A stretch of DNA of 64,000 bases from contig NC_086254.1 of NCBI RefSeq assembly GCF_021018805.1, forward strand, positions 27,465,300-27,529,299, read 5' to 3'. A program made the position numbers and the translations under genes. Under the pieces are notes generated by a model. The model was not told the origin of the DNA. It did not search any database and saw nothing but the letters and a program-made list of their open reading frames with translations. This document shows positions 1 through 11,335 of this stretch, one piece after another. Within the stretch, counting starts at the first letter, position 1. Every line of letters starts with the position of its first letter. The DNA comes from Prinia subflava. Lineage: Eukaryota > Chordata > Aves > Passeriformes > Cisticolidae.

Positions 1-3000
1 CTGGGCAGAGCTGAGCAATTCCATACTGTAACGAGAGCAACCTCCAGAGGCACCAGCACTGGCCCTTACACCAGCTGACAGGAACACAGGTGTGCACAGC
101 CCAGCAGAGCCAGTCACCTATGCAGGACCTGCCCTGTCAGCATTCTGGGTGTCACACAAGACTCGGGCAGTGACCTCAGCCTCCAAGTCCCGCTGGGTCC
201 CGTGGCTCCTCGGGTTCAGCCGCAGGTGGCTGCGGTGGCCGTCCCTGCGCCGTCGTCCCAGCGCGCTGCAGCTTCTCCCTCCGAGTGGGGGCAAGGCGAG
301 GGCAGCCTGCTCCGGCACACAGGGCAGCACAGGCTTCTGGCCTACGAGGGAAACACCTCACCCCTCTTTGCCAGTAGCTGAGAATAACTTCATTTCCCCT
401 CTGGAAAACTGCTGAAGTGGAGGACAGGCAGGATCCCCCAACCTCAGAACTGGCGTGGTTCAGCAGTTTCCTACTGCCACTCAGCCCATGTCCCAAGAGG
501 AGCTGTCTGACACAGCTGTGCCATGACCCCTCCTGTGTGGTTTGTGACAGGAATAACCTGAACAGCGCAGAATTTAACCAACCCCCCCACCCCAATGCAG
601 TAGCCACTACCGAACTCTAATCCACAAGTTCTTCTGAGGTGAAACCTTTTGGAATTGAAAAAACGGAGTAAAAGACACGGGTGAGCAGGTGCTTTAGCTG
701 TCAGTCCTAAAGCACTCCACAACGGGAAGCTACTTACCAGTTCCGAGGCAGTTGTGCCCAGTGCCGTGCTGGGGCCGCCTGACATCTGTGCCTCGGGCCC
801 TGCTCGGCGCCGCTGGGTGCCCCGAAGCCCCCTCTGGTGGCACCGAGCACCGGTGCCCACGGCTGTGCACACGTGGAGCTCTGGGACTGCTGCAGCTCCG
901 AGCCTGTTCCACTGCTCTCACACCTGCTTCTGCAGGGCTTCTTCCCTCAAAGATAACCCAGTGCTAGCTCTAATTCACACGTGTTAAGCTGCTCTTAAAT
1001 CGGTTTCAGTGTTTTCACTGTTACCGGCCCCATCTCCTTCCACTTTCAAGACCAAATCAACCTTTATTGAACACTAGTGTCTGGCATGTGCTGCCTGCCC
1101 CACTGCTGCTCTCTGAAAGACTCCATCAGTTCTGATCTGCACTGCAGTTAAGCTGCCTGTGTGCCAAGCCTCTAATCCAGGAGACTCGGAGACAAGGGTC
1201 TGCCTTTCCTGTGGGGATTTGTGTTCAAAGCCAACCTGTAGCTCTGTGCTGATGCACATCTGCAGCTTTGACACACAAACTTTATTTTAATCCACGATAC
1301 TGCAGTGACCTATCTGATCTACATTAGACAACTGCATCTTTACTCCTATCCCCCTCCTGAAGGAGAGAGGCATTATCTGAGGCAAAAAACCTCCGGCTTC
1401 TTATTTTCCAGACTGTTCATGGATTGGCATCATCACTCCTTGCAGGGACAGGCCATCTTCAGGTTCCAAGTTCAGCACAGATCAGACACAGTGAATCAGC
1501 AGCAAACTTGACTCACAGTGCAAATGGATCACCTCAAAAAAAATCCCTTTTATTTGGGGACTAGCAGAGAACTTTTTCACTGGCTATGCAGTCAAGTGAG
1601 CAAGTTCGAAGAACTGAAGTAAAATTAGTAAAAGAAAGCAAAACAGCAAGAGGGTGGTGAGTGTTTTTAATCAAACTTTCATCACTTTCAGTGTGGATGA
1701 GATCAACCACCCTCATACGCAGTGGCTCTGGAAGCCGTAGCAGGTTGCTGCCCCCAGCCCTTCCCCTGAGCAATGGTTCTCACACTGAATCCAAGCACCC
1801 CTGGTGGCAGGAGTGCTGGCCTGCTGTCCCGGAGCTCCTCAGGCGTGCTGGGTGTCTGAGGCACACGCCAGGAGCAGGGATCAACCTCCCTAACTTAAGA
1901 GATGGCAAAAATCTTCACGTGGCTGCCAGCCACAGGGCACGTGTGACATACCTTGCAGAGCAGAGAAGGGGAGCTCCAGCAGTTCACAGGCAGATGAAAA
2001 TGGCTCCCCAAGGATCCCACTGCTTCTTTGAACTGGCTGGGGACGTTGGCTTCAGCACCACTGTGGTCTGGCCCCCATCCATAGGCAGGGCTCAGGTCTT
2101 GTGCAAGCCCCAGGCCAGCACAGCCCCTGCCAGTGTCATGACAGGAGCTCAGCACTGGAGCTGCCAGGTTATACTTCTGTACAACCCTTCCAAACCCAGG
2201 GCTCCAAGGGGAATTTCTCAGAAGTTCTGGCAGACTCATCTTGGGTATGCTGATCAGTACTGGTCTGTCAGTAGAAACTTTCTGAAAACTACTCTAGTTC
2301 AAATGTTTAAGCCAGACTTACATCCACAGCAGCCATGTGTCCCAGAAAGTGGTCAGCAGCAAAATCAGCAATTCTTTTAATTTTCCTGGTACTGCTCAAT
2401 ACTTACTGCCTCTCAGGATGGGCCTACATAGTGGAATATAGCATTAAGCAAGACACACCTTGGTTTTCTGGGTGTCAATTCAGATGGCAGCTGTATTTCA
2501 GTTATTACAGTGTGGAACCTGGCACGGCCTAGTTTTTTCTGTGGGGAAGCACTCACACACCCACCCAAAGGAATCCAGTTTATCTACAACCAGTCCCTGC
2601 AGGCAAACATACCTATGGCTTAAGAAGCAAAGTTTAAATAAACTGTATTTTAAGTTAGGCTAAACCAATAGCAGTATATCCACATTCACAGCATTCAATA
2701 GTTACAACCTCAGCTGGTACGACCTTGCCTGAAAAGCAGCATTAAACTGACACCAGCTTGTGGATAGACAAGACCTTATCTTTTACTCTTCATATCAGTA
2801 CTTACAGCTCCCTACATCACTATTACTTCCTGAGCCATAAATCGTGTCTTTAGTGCACTCTGTAGAGTGGTTTGTTTTCTTTCCTTCCTATCTTCATGCT
2901 GTTATTACATAAAGAAAAAAAAAATCCAGACACAAGGAAATGCACACATAAATTATGCATGCTATGATCCTGCCATTTTTGAGACACATAGCACTTTCTA

Positions 3001-6000
3001 CTGCTGGGGCACCCCACTATCCCCATGTCCCATCCTCAAAATCTCCTTATTTTGTTAGAGGTGTACAGGAACGAACAGCCCAAGACCTTTAACTACAGAA
3101 GCACATCCATTCCCTCTGTGAATTGTTCTTGAGTGTGGAAAAGTTCAGCTGCAGAAGAGATGAAAAAAACTGAAAAGGAATAACAGAAGGAGATTCGTAT
3201 CACCAGAGCCAGGGCTCCCACTTCCAGGAGGTGGCAGCGTTGTCTCTTCATAATTCCCTGCTGGGAAGCAGGAGCAGGACCACAAACATTGACGTTTTCT
3301 CCGAAGCAAACATTCCCCCTTTCAAATCCCACTCATTCAAGAACTTTAGTGAAATACCAGTATCACATAAGGTATCAACATAATTTGCTATAAATTCATA
3401 CTCTGTCTGCAGTTAATGTACACACAAGTTTAGTGATTTGATGTGGCAAGTGCTTTTTACTCAAGTTACCCCACAAAAGAATAATTTAATGCTTCCTTTT
3501 GAGCTTTTATCTAATAAACCCTCCTCACTCTCTTGTGTGCTTAGTTGCTCTTCTCAGTAAAAGCAGACAAGACATTTAAGCCACTTCAACACCTGAATTG
3601 AGTAAATTATCACTTTGTGTATTCAAGTCTAATAAATCAGGTGAACCTCAAAGCTTTGAAGCACTAATGAATACTTAGCATACTTAGGACTGGGTAGTTT
3701 AAAAACTGGGATACTGCAAATGCTTACTCTCTATCCTTCATTTGGAGATAATTTTCTGTTTTAAAACTGCATTTGCTGCTGACTTCTGCTTGACAATTAA
3801 TAGCAAAAACACAGAAAAAAGTCTCTTACAGGTGTTGCTGTTATAACATGGATCTCCAAACAATGTTCATAAATCTCAACAATCCACATACTTGCATGAA
3901 TTTGGAAGCCAGGATGACTTCTGAAATATAATATACAAGCTGAGCACTGCATATTAAATTAATACCAATTTTCCTAACAAAAGTAAAAGCAACAGTTCTG
4001 AAAGGGAATGTGACTCAGACCTAATTTCCTTTTATATGTGTACTTCAAATGCTGTTTGAAACTTTGGAAGTAATTGTACTTAATATTCATTTATCAAATC
4101 AAGGTATTTCCCACCCTAATTTTTAAATGAATCAAAAGGATTATTTTCACTGGGCACAGAAAGGTGGAAGACAGTGTCATTTTTCAGGCACCAGATTCTG
4201 GTGTACGAAATCACTTCCAAGGACAGCCCTAACTCATATCCCCAAAAGACACAGAAAGGTTAGGAAGTGAAGAAACAAAAACTAATGGGGTAACAGACAG
4301 ATAAAAATATCACTGTTCTGTGTAACTGCACAGCAGTAGCACCAAATAACCCTGTTTTAACAAATGCAGAACAGGTTAGGAGAAGGGCCCTGATGGTAGG
4401 CTTAGATTCAAATCCATGATATGCTCCTACCACCCAGCACATCTTTAAGATGATTTGATTTTCTTGGCGCTACTTAACAAAACAACTGTCTCATGTAATA
4501 ACAAAATCTTCTAACTCCCAAGTACCAAGTAAATATGTACAATAAATCTGTTTGCTTCTGTTTGGAATGATAAACTGTCTGATGTAGAGAGTATTAGAGA
4601 GTGATTTTGTTCAGCAGGTTAAGTTCTCTTAATTCCTAAAAGGCCTCCTGCGCTGAAGCTGGAAACAAGGATTTGGTGAACATGGCTGGAAGCTCTGGAA
4701 GAACACAGGCAGCATTCTGAAATACTGCATTTGGAAGTCCTTTGCCTCTTCTGGACTACAAGTCCTTCATAATCCACATTCAGAAATGCAGTTTTCTAAA
4801 CTGGGAGTTGCCTGGTTTTAAGATTTGCATCTAAACCAGATTACATCTGGTCCAATAAACATGCTTTCCCTGACAGACCAGCTCACACTTAGAGACTTCT
4901 CACTCTTAGATATCTGAAGTAAAGTGAGACGACTCTCATCAATTTCCCCAAGGCTGTAAATTTTAGGTTTTAAACAGCATTTAAAATTTTTTTAAAGAAA
5001 TAAAATCTGGTAGAGTATTTTTGCAGATGACACACTGGCAGCTTCTCAGGAAGATTACAGCTCAGACCTATCCATTGAAAAGCAGGACACATTTTTTCAC
5101 AAATACACAAACAATTTATCTAGGCATTTACACATGAATGGCAGAGTTCCCACATATCAGTGCAACTTACCTTAAAAAAACCACCTCAAGTTCTTCCTTG
5201 CATTTGATATGAGAGTTCTTCATGACACGAACTACGCTGTTCCCTATTTGCTGCTAAAGTCTGGTATTTACAGTCTTTTGGAATTAATTTCACTATTTAG
5301 CTGCAGGAAGCCAGTTTTCTACTGGAAGTGGTTACATTTGTAAAACCTACAGTGTGGTAAATCTTAAGAGCAAACTCCCTTAAAAAAATCCTCAAACTTT
5401 CTGCATTCCTGTCTCCTGGGAAAAAACAAATCCTACAGGAATAAGGACATTTAATGTGAAATGGTTCTATGGGCACCTGTAACTGTCACAGCCAGAAAAA
5501 TCTGATGTAAAATAGTTTTATGTCTATCCACTAATTTTAGTTATCTTTAAAACACTACTGTTTCTGACAAAAAAGCTAAATTTTCTTTAAAAGAATCCTA
5601 ACGGAATTAAAATATACACCTTATGGGAGTTTACGATACAAAAGGTAAAGGGAGTATGAACACAGAGAAAAATTACAGCCATTTAACTTGATGTGGGTAA
5701 AGACCATTAAAATATACCTGGTATGTGCTATGTTCATCAACAGCAGTTTAGGGTAGCTGGTGTTCCCTCAGTATTTAAAAAATTCTAACTAGAAAATCTC
5801 ATCTTAAATATTATTTATAAAGTTATCAGTTACTTTACATGTAAGTGTTCAATGATTAGGTTTACTTATCAAAATAAAATGTAAATTGGCTGAAGTGTGG
5901 TTACAAAAGCTGTGAGAACTCAATTTCTGAATTCATTACTCTTCAAAGGAGCAAACCCGAGGTCATGTGGTTTGTAACTGAAACGTCAGATTTCATCTCA

Positions 6001-6369
6001 AGTTCCATAACTGCATTATAGAACTACTTAGATGGAGTCAACCAAAAATGTCATAAGCAGAAAGACTTGTTCAGGCTTCAAAGCAGTATTTACTTACCTT
6101 CACGTGAGTTACAAGGATGCTACTCAAAACCTGCAAAAATAGGCAAGGCAGCATCTTTGCCCAACATCCAGCTGAAATGTGCTCTTGTGTGTGTGGATAA
6201 TGTGCGGAATATGAACAGAGAAAGGGAAAAACAAGAAAATAAAGATAATAGAGTTCTGCCTCCCTCCCTCCTCCCCCCATAAAAATAAAGGATGGTCCTT
6301 AAGTTACTTCATGTAAGGAAGAAAAGCAGCAGGAATATACTTGACATATAAAAGCCGTTTGCAGAGGTG
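1..6369 (-). other. DIDO1 3' part: candidate long 3' UTR of the short isoform and/or intron; no confident gene
   Basis: No TFIIS-like or SPOC coding exon of DIDO1 could be found here. The part from 2600 to 6369 is AT-rich and unique-looking; 1-2400 is richer in G+C. On the minus strand no AATAAA occurs from 6369 down to 1554; then three appear (1554-1549, 1286-1281, 1068-1063), compatible with a very long 3' UTR after the short-isoform stop. CpG-rich patches at 170-335 and 735-905 carry splice-like borders on the minus strand but no recognisable protein. Confidence 0.4.
1549..1554 (-). terminator. Candidate polyadenylation signal (AATAAA, minus strand)
   Basis: First AATAAA met on the minus strand after the candidate short-isoform stop of DIDO1 at 6370. 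Two more follow at 1286-1281 and 1068-1063. Which, if any, is used cannot be told from sequence. Confidence 0.3.
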
Positions 6370-6419
6370 TCAAGTATCATTGGATACCGCGTTGAAGATT
6401 TCACTCTCGGCACCAGGCA
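6370..6419 (-). CDS. DIDO1: Candidate alternative terminal coding exon of DIDO1 (short isoform)
   Basis: Downstream of the last shared exon, a clean acceptor (CATTTTCAG|TGCC) precedes a stretch that joins in phase to the T left over at 6875. The result is a 16-residue tail, LPGAESEIFNAVSNDT, then TGA. Including the five shared exons the product would be 588 aa, a PHD-only protein. Short PHD-only DIDO1 isoforms are known in mammals, but I cannot confirm that their last exon matches this one. Two CpG sites inside an otherwise CpG-poor region are a mild hint of constraint. Confidence 0.45.
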
Positions 6420-6874
6420 CTGAAAATGCAAGACCTGAGAGACAGGTGCCAAATCTGAATTACAAAAATACACTTGAAATTAGTACAGGCAATTGCTGAT
6501 TCACGGTGCACACTGCACAATCTTTTTGCAAAACCTAACACAAATGTATCAATACTTACCTCCTAGATTAGAAACAGACACTGTCTTTATGGGAAAGATT
6601 TCAAGCTTAACCATGTAGTTTTCATCCAGAAATCAGCTGGGTAGATCGACAGGCTCTTAATCATACAACTGTCATATGATACAAATCAAACTCCTGGAAG
6701 TGTCTCTCATTTGTGTGTATCTGTGTGTGAATCTTTGAAGGTGGAGAAAAGTAGCTTGGTGCCATAGTAAGAAAAAACCCCCGAATCCTAAATTCCCTAG
6801 TTTTGCAGAGCCAAGAATGGATGGGTATTCAAAGAAAATATGATTATTCAGGAATATCCCTAAGCCATACATAC

Positions 6875-7100
6875 ATTTGAACAACAGTGCAGGTGAAATG
6901 GCAGCAGTCCTTTCAGGCTTTACAGCATTGTAATTATGATCGCTGGCCCAGGACGGCGTGACGGGTTCTGCCGCTGGCTCTCGAGCAGGAGCTGGGGTGT
7001 TTGCCTCAGTCTTGGCCGTGCTCACTACAGTCTTCTTCACATTCACTTCTCTTTTCTCAGGGAACTGTCTCTTTTGGTTTGAAACTGGTTTGATGCTCAC
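6875..7100 (-). CDS. DIDO1: DIDO1 linker exon, last shared coding exon seen
   Basis: A 226-nt exon (acceptor TCCAG|GTG, donor AAAT|GTATGT) encoding a Lys-rich linker, then the highly conserved SWASDHNYNAVKPE, ending ...SPALLFK plus one extra nucleotide. Read through the donor, the frame stays open another 67 codons to a stop at 6672, so intron retention would give a longer hydrophobic-looking tail. Splicing to an exon starting with two nucleotides of a Ser codon would continue into the long isoforms; I could not find that exon in this window. Confidence 0.9.
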
Positions 7101-10100
7101 CTGGATAATTGAAAGTAACTTGATTACTAACAACTGTCTAATATATTGCATTTCACAAGCAAGCAGAGAGTTACACACAGGTACACCCGTTTCTTTCATA
7201 GTAAAATCCTTACTTTTATAGGGCATCATTTGAAATTATTTAATTACTCCCAATAGTATGAAGTTTAGTTTAAGAAGGCAAAAATAATTTGACCCAAAGT
7301 AACATTAAAAAGATGTAATTACTTAAAATAGTACTTTTTTAAAGCCGTTGCCATCTAGATGACCTTTGCAAGGAATATCTCTAACTAGAGGCAATCATTA
7401 ATTTTTTTTAAAAACTACAAGGAAACATTTTATTGTGCTTACCACAGAAAAAAGCAAGAGAATAACAACAAAAAAGAGGAACAGAAAGCTCCTCTTCAAT
7501 GCAGGACTTGGCAGTTTTATTTGAGTCAAAAAGGAGAGCACAGAAATAACAGTGTTCCAGGGCAACTGCTCTGGATCATGAACACAAGCTTACCTGCTGC
7601 TGAGGTTTTGGTACGCCAGGCTTTTCAGATTTTGGTTTGATCTTCTCTTTAGGTTTTGGTTTAGCATCCTTGCCAGAACTCAAGATCTTCATGGTGGCTG
7701 CAGCGTGTTTGAGGATGCAGTCGTTGCTGCAGTACACAGAGTCGGGCTGGGCCACGTTGAAACAGCCGGGGCCGATGCACTTGGAAGCACCAGGAGCTTC
7801 AATCACCTTCAAATATGGGGAGAAATGGAGTGAGGTCAGACTGCAAAGAGGAAACACCAGGAACAGCCTCTGTGACGAGGAGAAATGCACAGCTCACGTG
7901 GAGACTGCAGCCCTGACCTGCACAACTGCCACCATGAGAACAACCGCTGTCCATGACACAACACAAACAAGCCATACAGAGGTAAGAATCTCACTCCCCT
8001 AACATATTGTTTTCAGGATGTGCTGCACTTTCAAGTGGTTGGTCTGGTAGCCCTGAGATAAAAGAAGGCTGGTTTCCTAAATTTTCAAATCCTGCAAGTA
8101 CACAAATGCTCTTTTTACTGATCCTCTGCATCATGTGAGAAATGTCTTTAACACACCATGGGTTCTCAACAGCAAGGTCTCTAAACCATCCCCATTAGCT
8201 GCTGTCCTCAGCCATGCACAGGTGTAAGAGGAGGCACTCAGATATTCTGATGTACAGATTATTCTTGCCCTACAGATTTTACCTATTTTAATTTTAGAAG
8301 TCTCCAACTTACATAAAAACCATTCTTACACACAATTTTCACATACCCTCCTACTCCTTATACATTTATAGGTTTGCCTCCGCAATCTGGATTTTTCTCT
8401 AATTAAAAATCACTCTCCATTTATATCAAGGTGTTACAGATGAAGCACTTCCTCTTCCAATGTTATGATTCACAAAATAGCAACACTCCTTGAAAACAGA
8501 ATGCATGAAGTTGAAGTCTAGAAATACTTGAAAGCTCTTTAGGCTCCAATATATCACCTCTGGGTATTATGCTTTTAGTCTCCTCTAAATTACTCCTAAA
8601 TATGATACAAGACACTCACAACGACTGTAGTTCTAAACAACCTCTTGCCATTTGTAATTACCAAAGGTAAACTTTTCAGGAATATTTCCAGTTAAATAAA
8701 TATTATTTGCATAGTGCAACAGACTTCTCCACAATCAAAAGTCAGTACACAGCTTTATCTGCCTGATAAAACCTGGATTTGGGAATTTTTCCATCATGTA
8801 CACACTTATCTGAGAAGTAAAGATAAAGAGCAGCTGGTGATACTCAGTAGCAAAGCCATTATTTTTAGATTTTAAATCATATTTTTAGATTTAAAAAGGC
8901 ATTATAAGGAATTCTTTATTTGCTGATAACCTTAAGCAGCATCAGGACAAAAATCAGAATTTCAAAGGCTAACTGAAATTATGGCTGGAATTAACTCCAA
9001 CAGAAACTTGTCAATGTTAAATAGAAGTTTCACTACCACTGAAAATGTCCAAAATGCTTGTCATTCTTTCAAAGACAGTATAAACCAATCCCGAATGACA
9101 ATAGTTTTATTAAAAGAATACCTCATTGTTTGACTTCAAAAACGTTATTTAGAAAGGGAAGAATAGCACAAACTATTTCCTACACCTATATAAAACTTTG
9201 AAATCCCTCACTTGAAACTAAGTTTTAATTCCTGTACTAACAGAAATATGAATCAACTTCTGCTTACCAGCAGGGTTCAGTGGGCTGTTCAGCTTATGTG
9301 TAGCTTTAAAATCAAGTCAGATTTATAGCCATACAAGTCATTGTCTCCATGTACTCAGTAAAACATGAAAAATAAGAAACAATTAAAATACTTACGGGTT
9401 GAAATATCTTGAGTTTTTTCTTTCCACTTGGATTTGCAGCTTTTTCAATCCTACCCTTGATTCCTTGGTCCTCAACTGATTTTTGTTCAATTGTTCCTAT
9501 GCTTGTGAATTCTGTGCCATCCACATTTCCTTGCTCCACTTTAGCTTCCTGCTGGTCTAGTTCTGAAACAGGCTCATCTTGTCCCTGGAGAATGGTGCAG
9601 TTTGGACAGATATAGTCCTCACCATTCCTCTCCAACAATCGCCCTCGAGCCTCAGAAATACCCACGCAGTCACCATGAAACCATTCCTCACATCTATCAC
9701 AACAAATCATAAACCTGAAAAAAAAAAAAAACCAAAAACAAAAACACCAAGGAAGAGTAAAACACTGTGAAATAAAAACACATGTAATTTTCAATTAATA
9801 TTTCAAGCAACACAACTTCGGCACCCCAATAAAGCACCAATGCACAGTTCTGCCTCACTCATTATTTCTGTATTTGTTTATCCTCTTTTAAGTATTTGTT
9901 ATAAACTCCCTGCCAAAATTCAACAAACCCAGAATCTCATTCAAAAAGCAAGCACTTGCAACTGGCTTAATTTTTAATCACAGAAAAATTTCAAGTCTTT
10001 ACACTGTGTCTGCAGCTGAGCCCTCTGCCTACCTGTTGTTATGAGGCTGACGACAAATACAGTACAGGGCATTTGGGTCGTAGATCTCAGACTCGGGTTT

Positions 10101-11303
10101 GCTTTTGGGCTGTTCTTCGGGTTCCTCATCTGAGGCCCCCTTTGCAGGCTTTTCCTCCTTCTGAGCTTCAAGATCTTCGGTGTCCTCCTCAGACACAACC
10201 ACCTGACTCGCAATCTCATTGCTGTCTGCAGTCTCAGGCTCCTCTTTGACAGGCAGCTCAGACTCATCTTGTTTTTCAGGTGTGACATCACCTGTTTTGG
10301 CAGGATCTTGTCCAGAATTCCTTTTTCTCAGATGGTTCTGCACATCCTTCAACACCAGCTGAGGATGTTTCTGCTCAACACGTTTCTTTCTTAGCCGATT
10401 CTGCAGTTCCTTTAGCGTTAACCCATCGCTGTCACTATCAGAAGTAGCATCTTCCTCTTCCTCCTCCTCTTCTTCTTCCTCCTCTTTTGTGGGTCTGCTT
10501 TTAGGGCTTTTCTGCTCCTTACAACTCCTGGTGCAAATCCTCCGAGTCACAGGTTTTGTGTCTGGAGCGCTCTCCACGCTGTCTTCTGAAGCGGTTTCAG
10601 CATCCGTGGCTGGCCCAGAGGCTGCCTCGCTGGAATCCTCCAGGGTAGTGGGAACGCTCCTCCTGCCCCTGCGCCTCACCGTGGTCAGGAACTCTTCCAC
10701 CCTCTCTGTGCGCTTGGGCTGCCGCCCACTCCTCCTCAGGTTTATGCCTTGCTGCTGCTGAGGCTGCTGCTCACCAGAGTCCACATCAACATCCCCTGCG
10801 CCCTCTCTCTTGGCAATGGTGGTCCTCCGAAAGCCCCAGGTTTTCCTGAACTCTTTACTTGTTGGCTTGACAGACTTTTGTTCCTCCTCATTGCTTTGCT
10901 CACCTTTATCATCCAACACTGATGCTAAAAACAAGGGAAGAGTTATTAACAAGTGGTGATGGATGATGTGCTTTCTTAAAAGCTTTTTTTCAACATGTTA
11001 CTTTCTTTCTGCCATCTATGTATCTCTGCTTCACATGATGAGCCTCAAAACAGATAAAATATTTTCTTGTGAATGTAATATAACAGCAGTAGCAGTTAAA
11101 TACATCAATCACTGTGACAACATTATCCAGCTGCCCCTGTTGCAAACTCTTGAGTTATTTAAAATTTATACACATCTAACACACACACAAAAAGGAAAAA
11201 TAAGCACTTTTTTAATTGCAAAGGAAGAACTCTTACCAGGAGAACTGTTTTCCATGTTGTCAGTATTAGGTTCAGACTCTACTGTGTTTCCAGCTTGTTC
11301 CAT
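6875..11303 (-). CDS. DIDO1: DIDO1, death-inducer obliterator 1, 5' coding half (shared by short and long isoforms)
   Basis: Five exons join in frame on the minus strand: 11303-11237, 10924-10033, 9714-9396, 7806-7594 and 7100-6875. Together they give about 572 residues before the last donor. The product is a nuclear chromatin reader whose PHD finger binds histone H3 tails carrying K4 methylation (family knowledge). Visible in order are a conserved basic N-terminal block (KEFRKTWGFRRTTIAKREG), a bipartite nuclear-localisation-like stretch (RRSGRQPKRTERVEEF), an acidic run of 11 Glu near residue 175, the PHD finger at about 310-360, a Cys knuckle at 436-456 and a conserved linker (SWASDHNYNAVKPE). 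The TFIIS-like and SPOC domains of long isoforms are absent and should lie beyond position 1. I chose the ATG at 11303 because the codon aligned with the mammalian start is not ATG here; see the findings. Identity is near certain; the start is less so. Confidence 0.93.
7101..9395 (-). other. DIDO1 introns between linker, Cys-knuckle and PHD exons
   Basis: Apart from the coding exon 7594-7806, this stretch is AT-rich intron. The 7807-9395 intron holds no repeat that I recognise and no long open frame. Plus-strand frames over the Cys-knuckle exon are antisense shadows of it. Confidence 0.7.
7594..7806 (-). CDS. DIDO1: DIDO1 exon with small Cys knuckle and basic tail
   Basis: A 213-nt phase-0 exon (acceptor GAAG|GTG, donor CAG|GTAAGC), 71 codons. 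It encodes VIEAPGASKCIGPGC, a C-x4-C-x10-C-x3-C cluster (C436, C441, C452, C456), then NDCILKHAAATMKILSSGK and a Lys/Pro-rich tail. The Cys cluster is a probable small zinc-binding knuckle, inferred from spacing; it directly follows the PHD region in this family. Confidence 0.94.
9396..9714 (-). CDS. DIDO1: DIDO1 exon with the main body of the PHD finger
   Basis: A 319-nt exon behind a pure poly-T polypyrimidine tract (acceptor TTTCAG|G, donor CCC|GTAAGT). It completes the C4HC3 zinc finger. With numbering from the 11303 ATG, the ligands are C311, C313, C325, C328, H333, C336, C356 and C359, with the conserved Trp331 in EEWFHGDC. After the finger comes an acidic/Gln linker and the conserved basic stretch GRIEKAANPSGKKKLKIFQP. 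All eight zinc ligands are present, so the finger should fold. Confidence 0.97.
10033..10924 (-). CDS. DIDO1: DIDO1 large N-terminal exon, ends inside the PHD finger
   Basis: An 892-nt exon with acceptor TTTTTAG|CA and donor CAG|GTAGGC. It encodes about residues 23-320: the conserved KPTSKEFRKTWGFRR block, basic NLS-like segments, Ser/Thr/Asp-rich linkers, a poly-Glu run, the DSDSDGLTLKELQNRLRKKR motif, and the first two zinc ligands of the PHD finger in ALYCICRQPHNN. The donor splits the codon for the Arg after HNN (AG|G). This is the longest coding exon of the gene in the window. Its unusual Glu run comes from a purine-rich tract on this strand at about 10455-10490. Confidence 0.95.
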
Positions 11304-11335
11304 AGTAAAGACAACACTGTCCCCACTCTGAAATG
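11237..11335 (-). CDS. DIDO1: DIDO1 exon carrying the probable start codon
   Basis: A 99-nt exon with acceptor TTCAG at its upstream side and donor G|GTAAGAG at 11237. It is open throughout and keeps phase 1 on both sides. It holds the ATG at 11303-11301 in a good context (A at -3, G at +4), giving an N-terminus that begins MEQAGNTVESEPNTDNMENS. The frame is also open upstream of this ATG to the acceptor and on into the preceding exon, so a longer N-terminus cannot be excluded. Confidence 0.75.

Noticed and set aside
2335..2532. Short plus-strand frame with a signal-peptide-like hydrophobic start
   Set aside because: 65 codons, AT-rich antisense to the DIDO1 3' region, no recognisable family and no splice or promoter support.
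6071..6280. Minus-strand 69-codon frame near the DIDO1 terminal exon
   Set aside because: No phase-compatible acceptor leads into it, and composition is that of untranslated sequence.
7637..8002. 121-codon plus-strand frame
   Set aside because: Largely antisense shadow of the DIDO1 Cys-knuckle exon.
10489..10761. 90-codon plus-strand frame rich in Leu/Ser
   Set aside because: Antisense shadow of the large DIDO1 exon.
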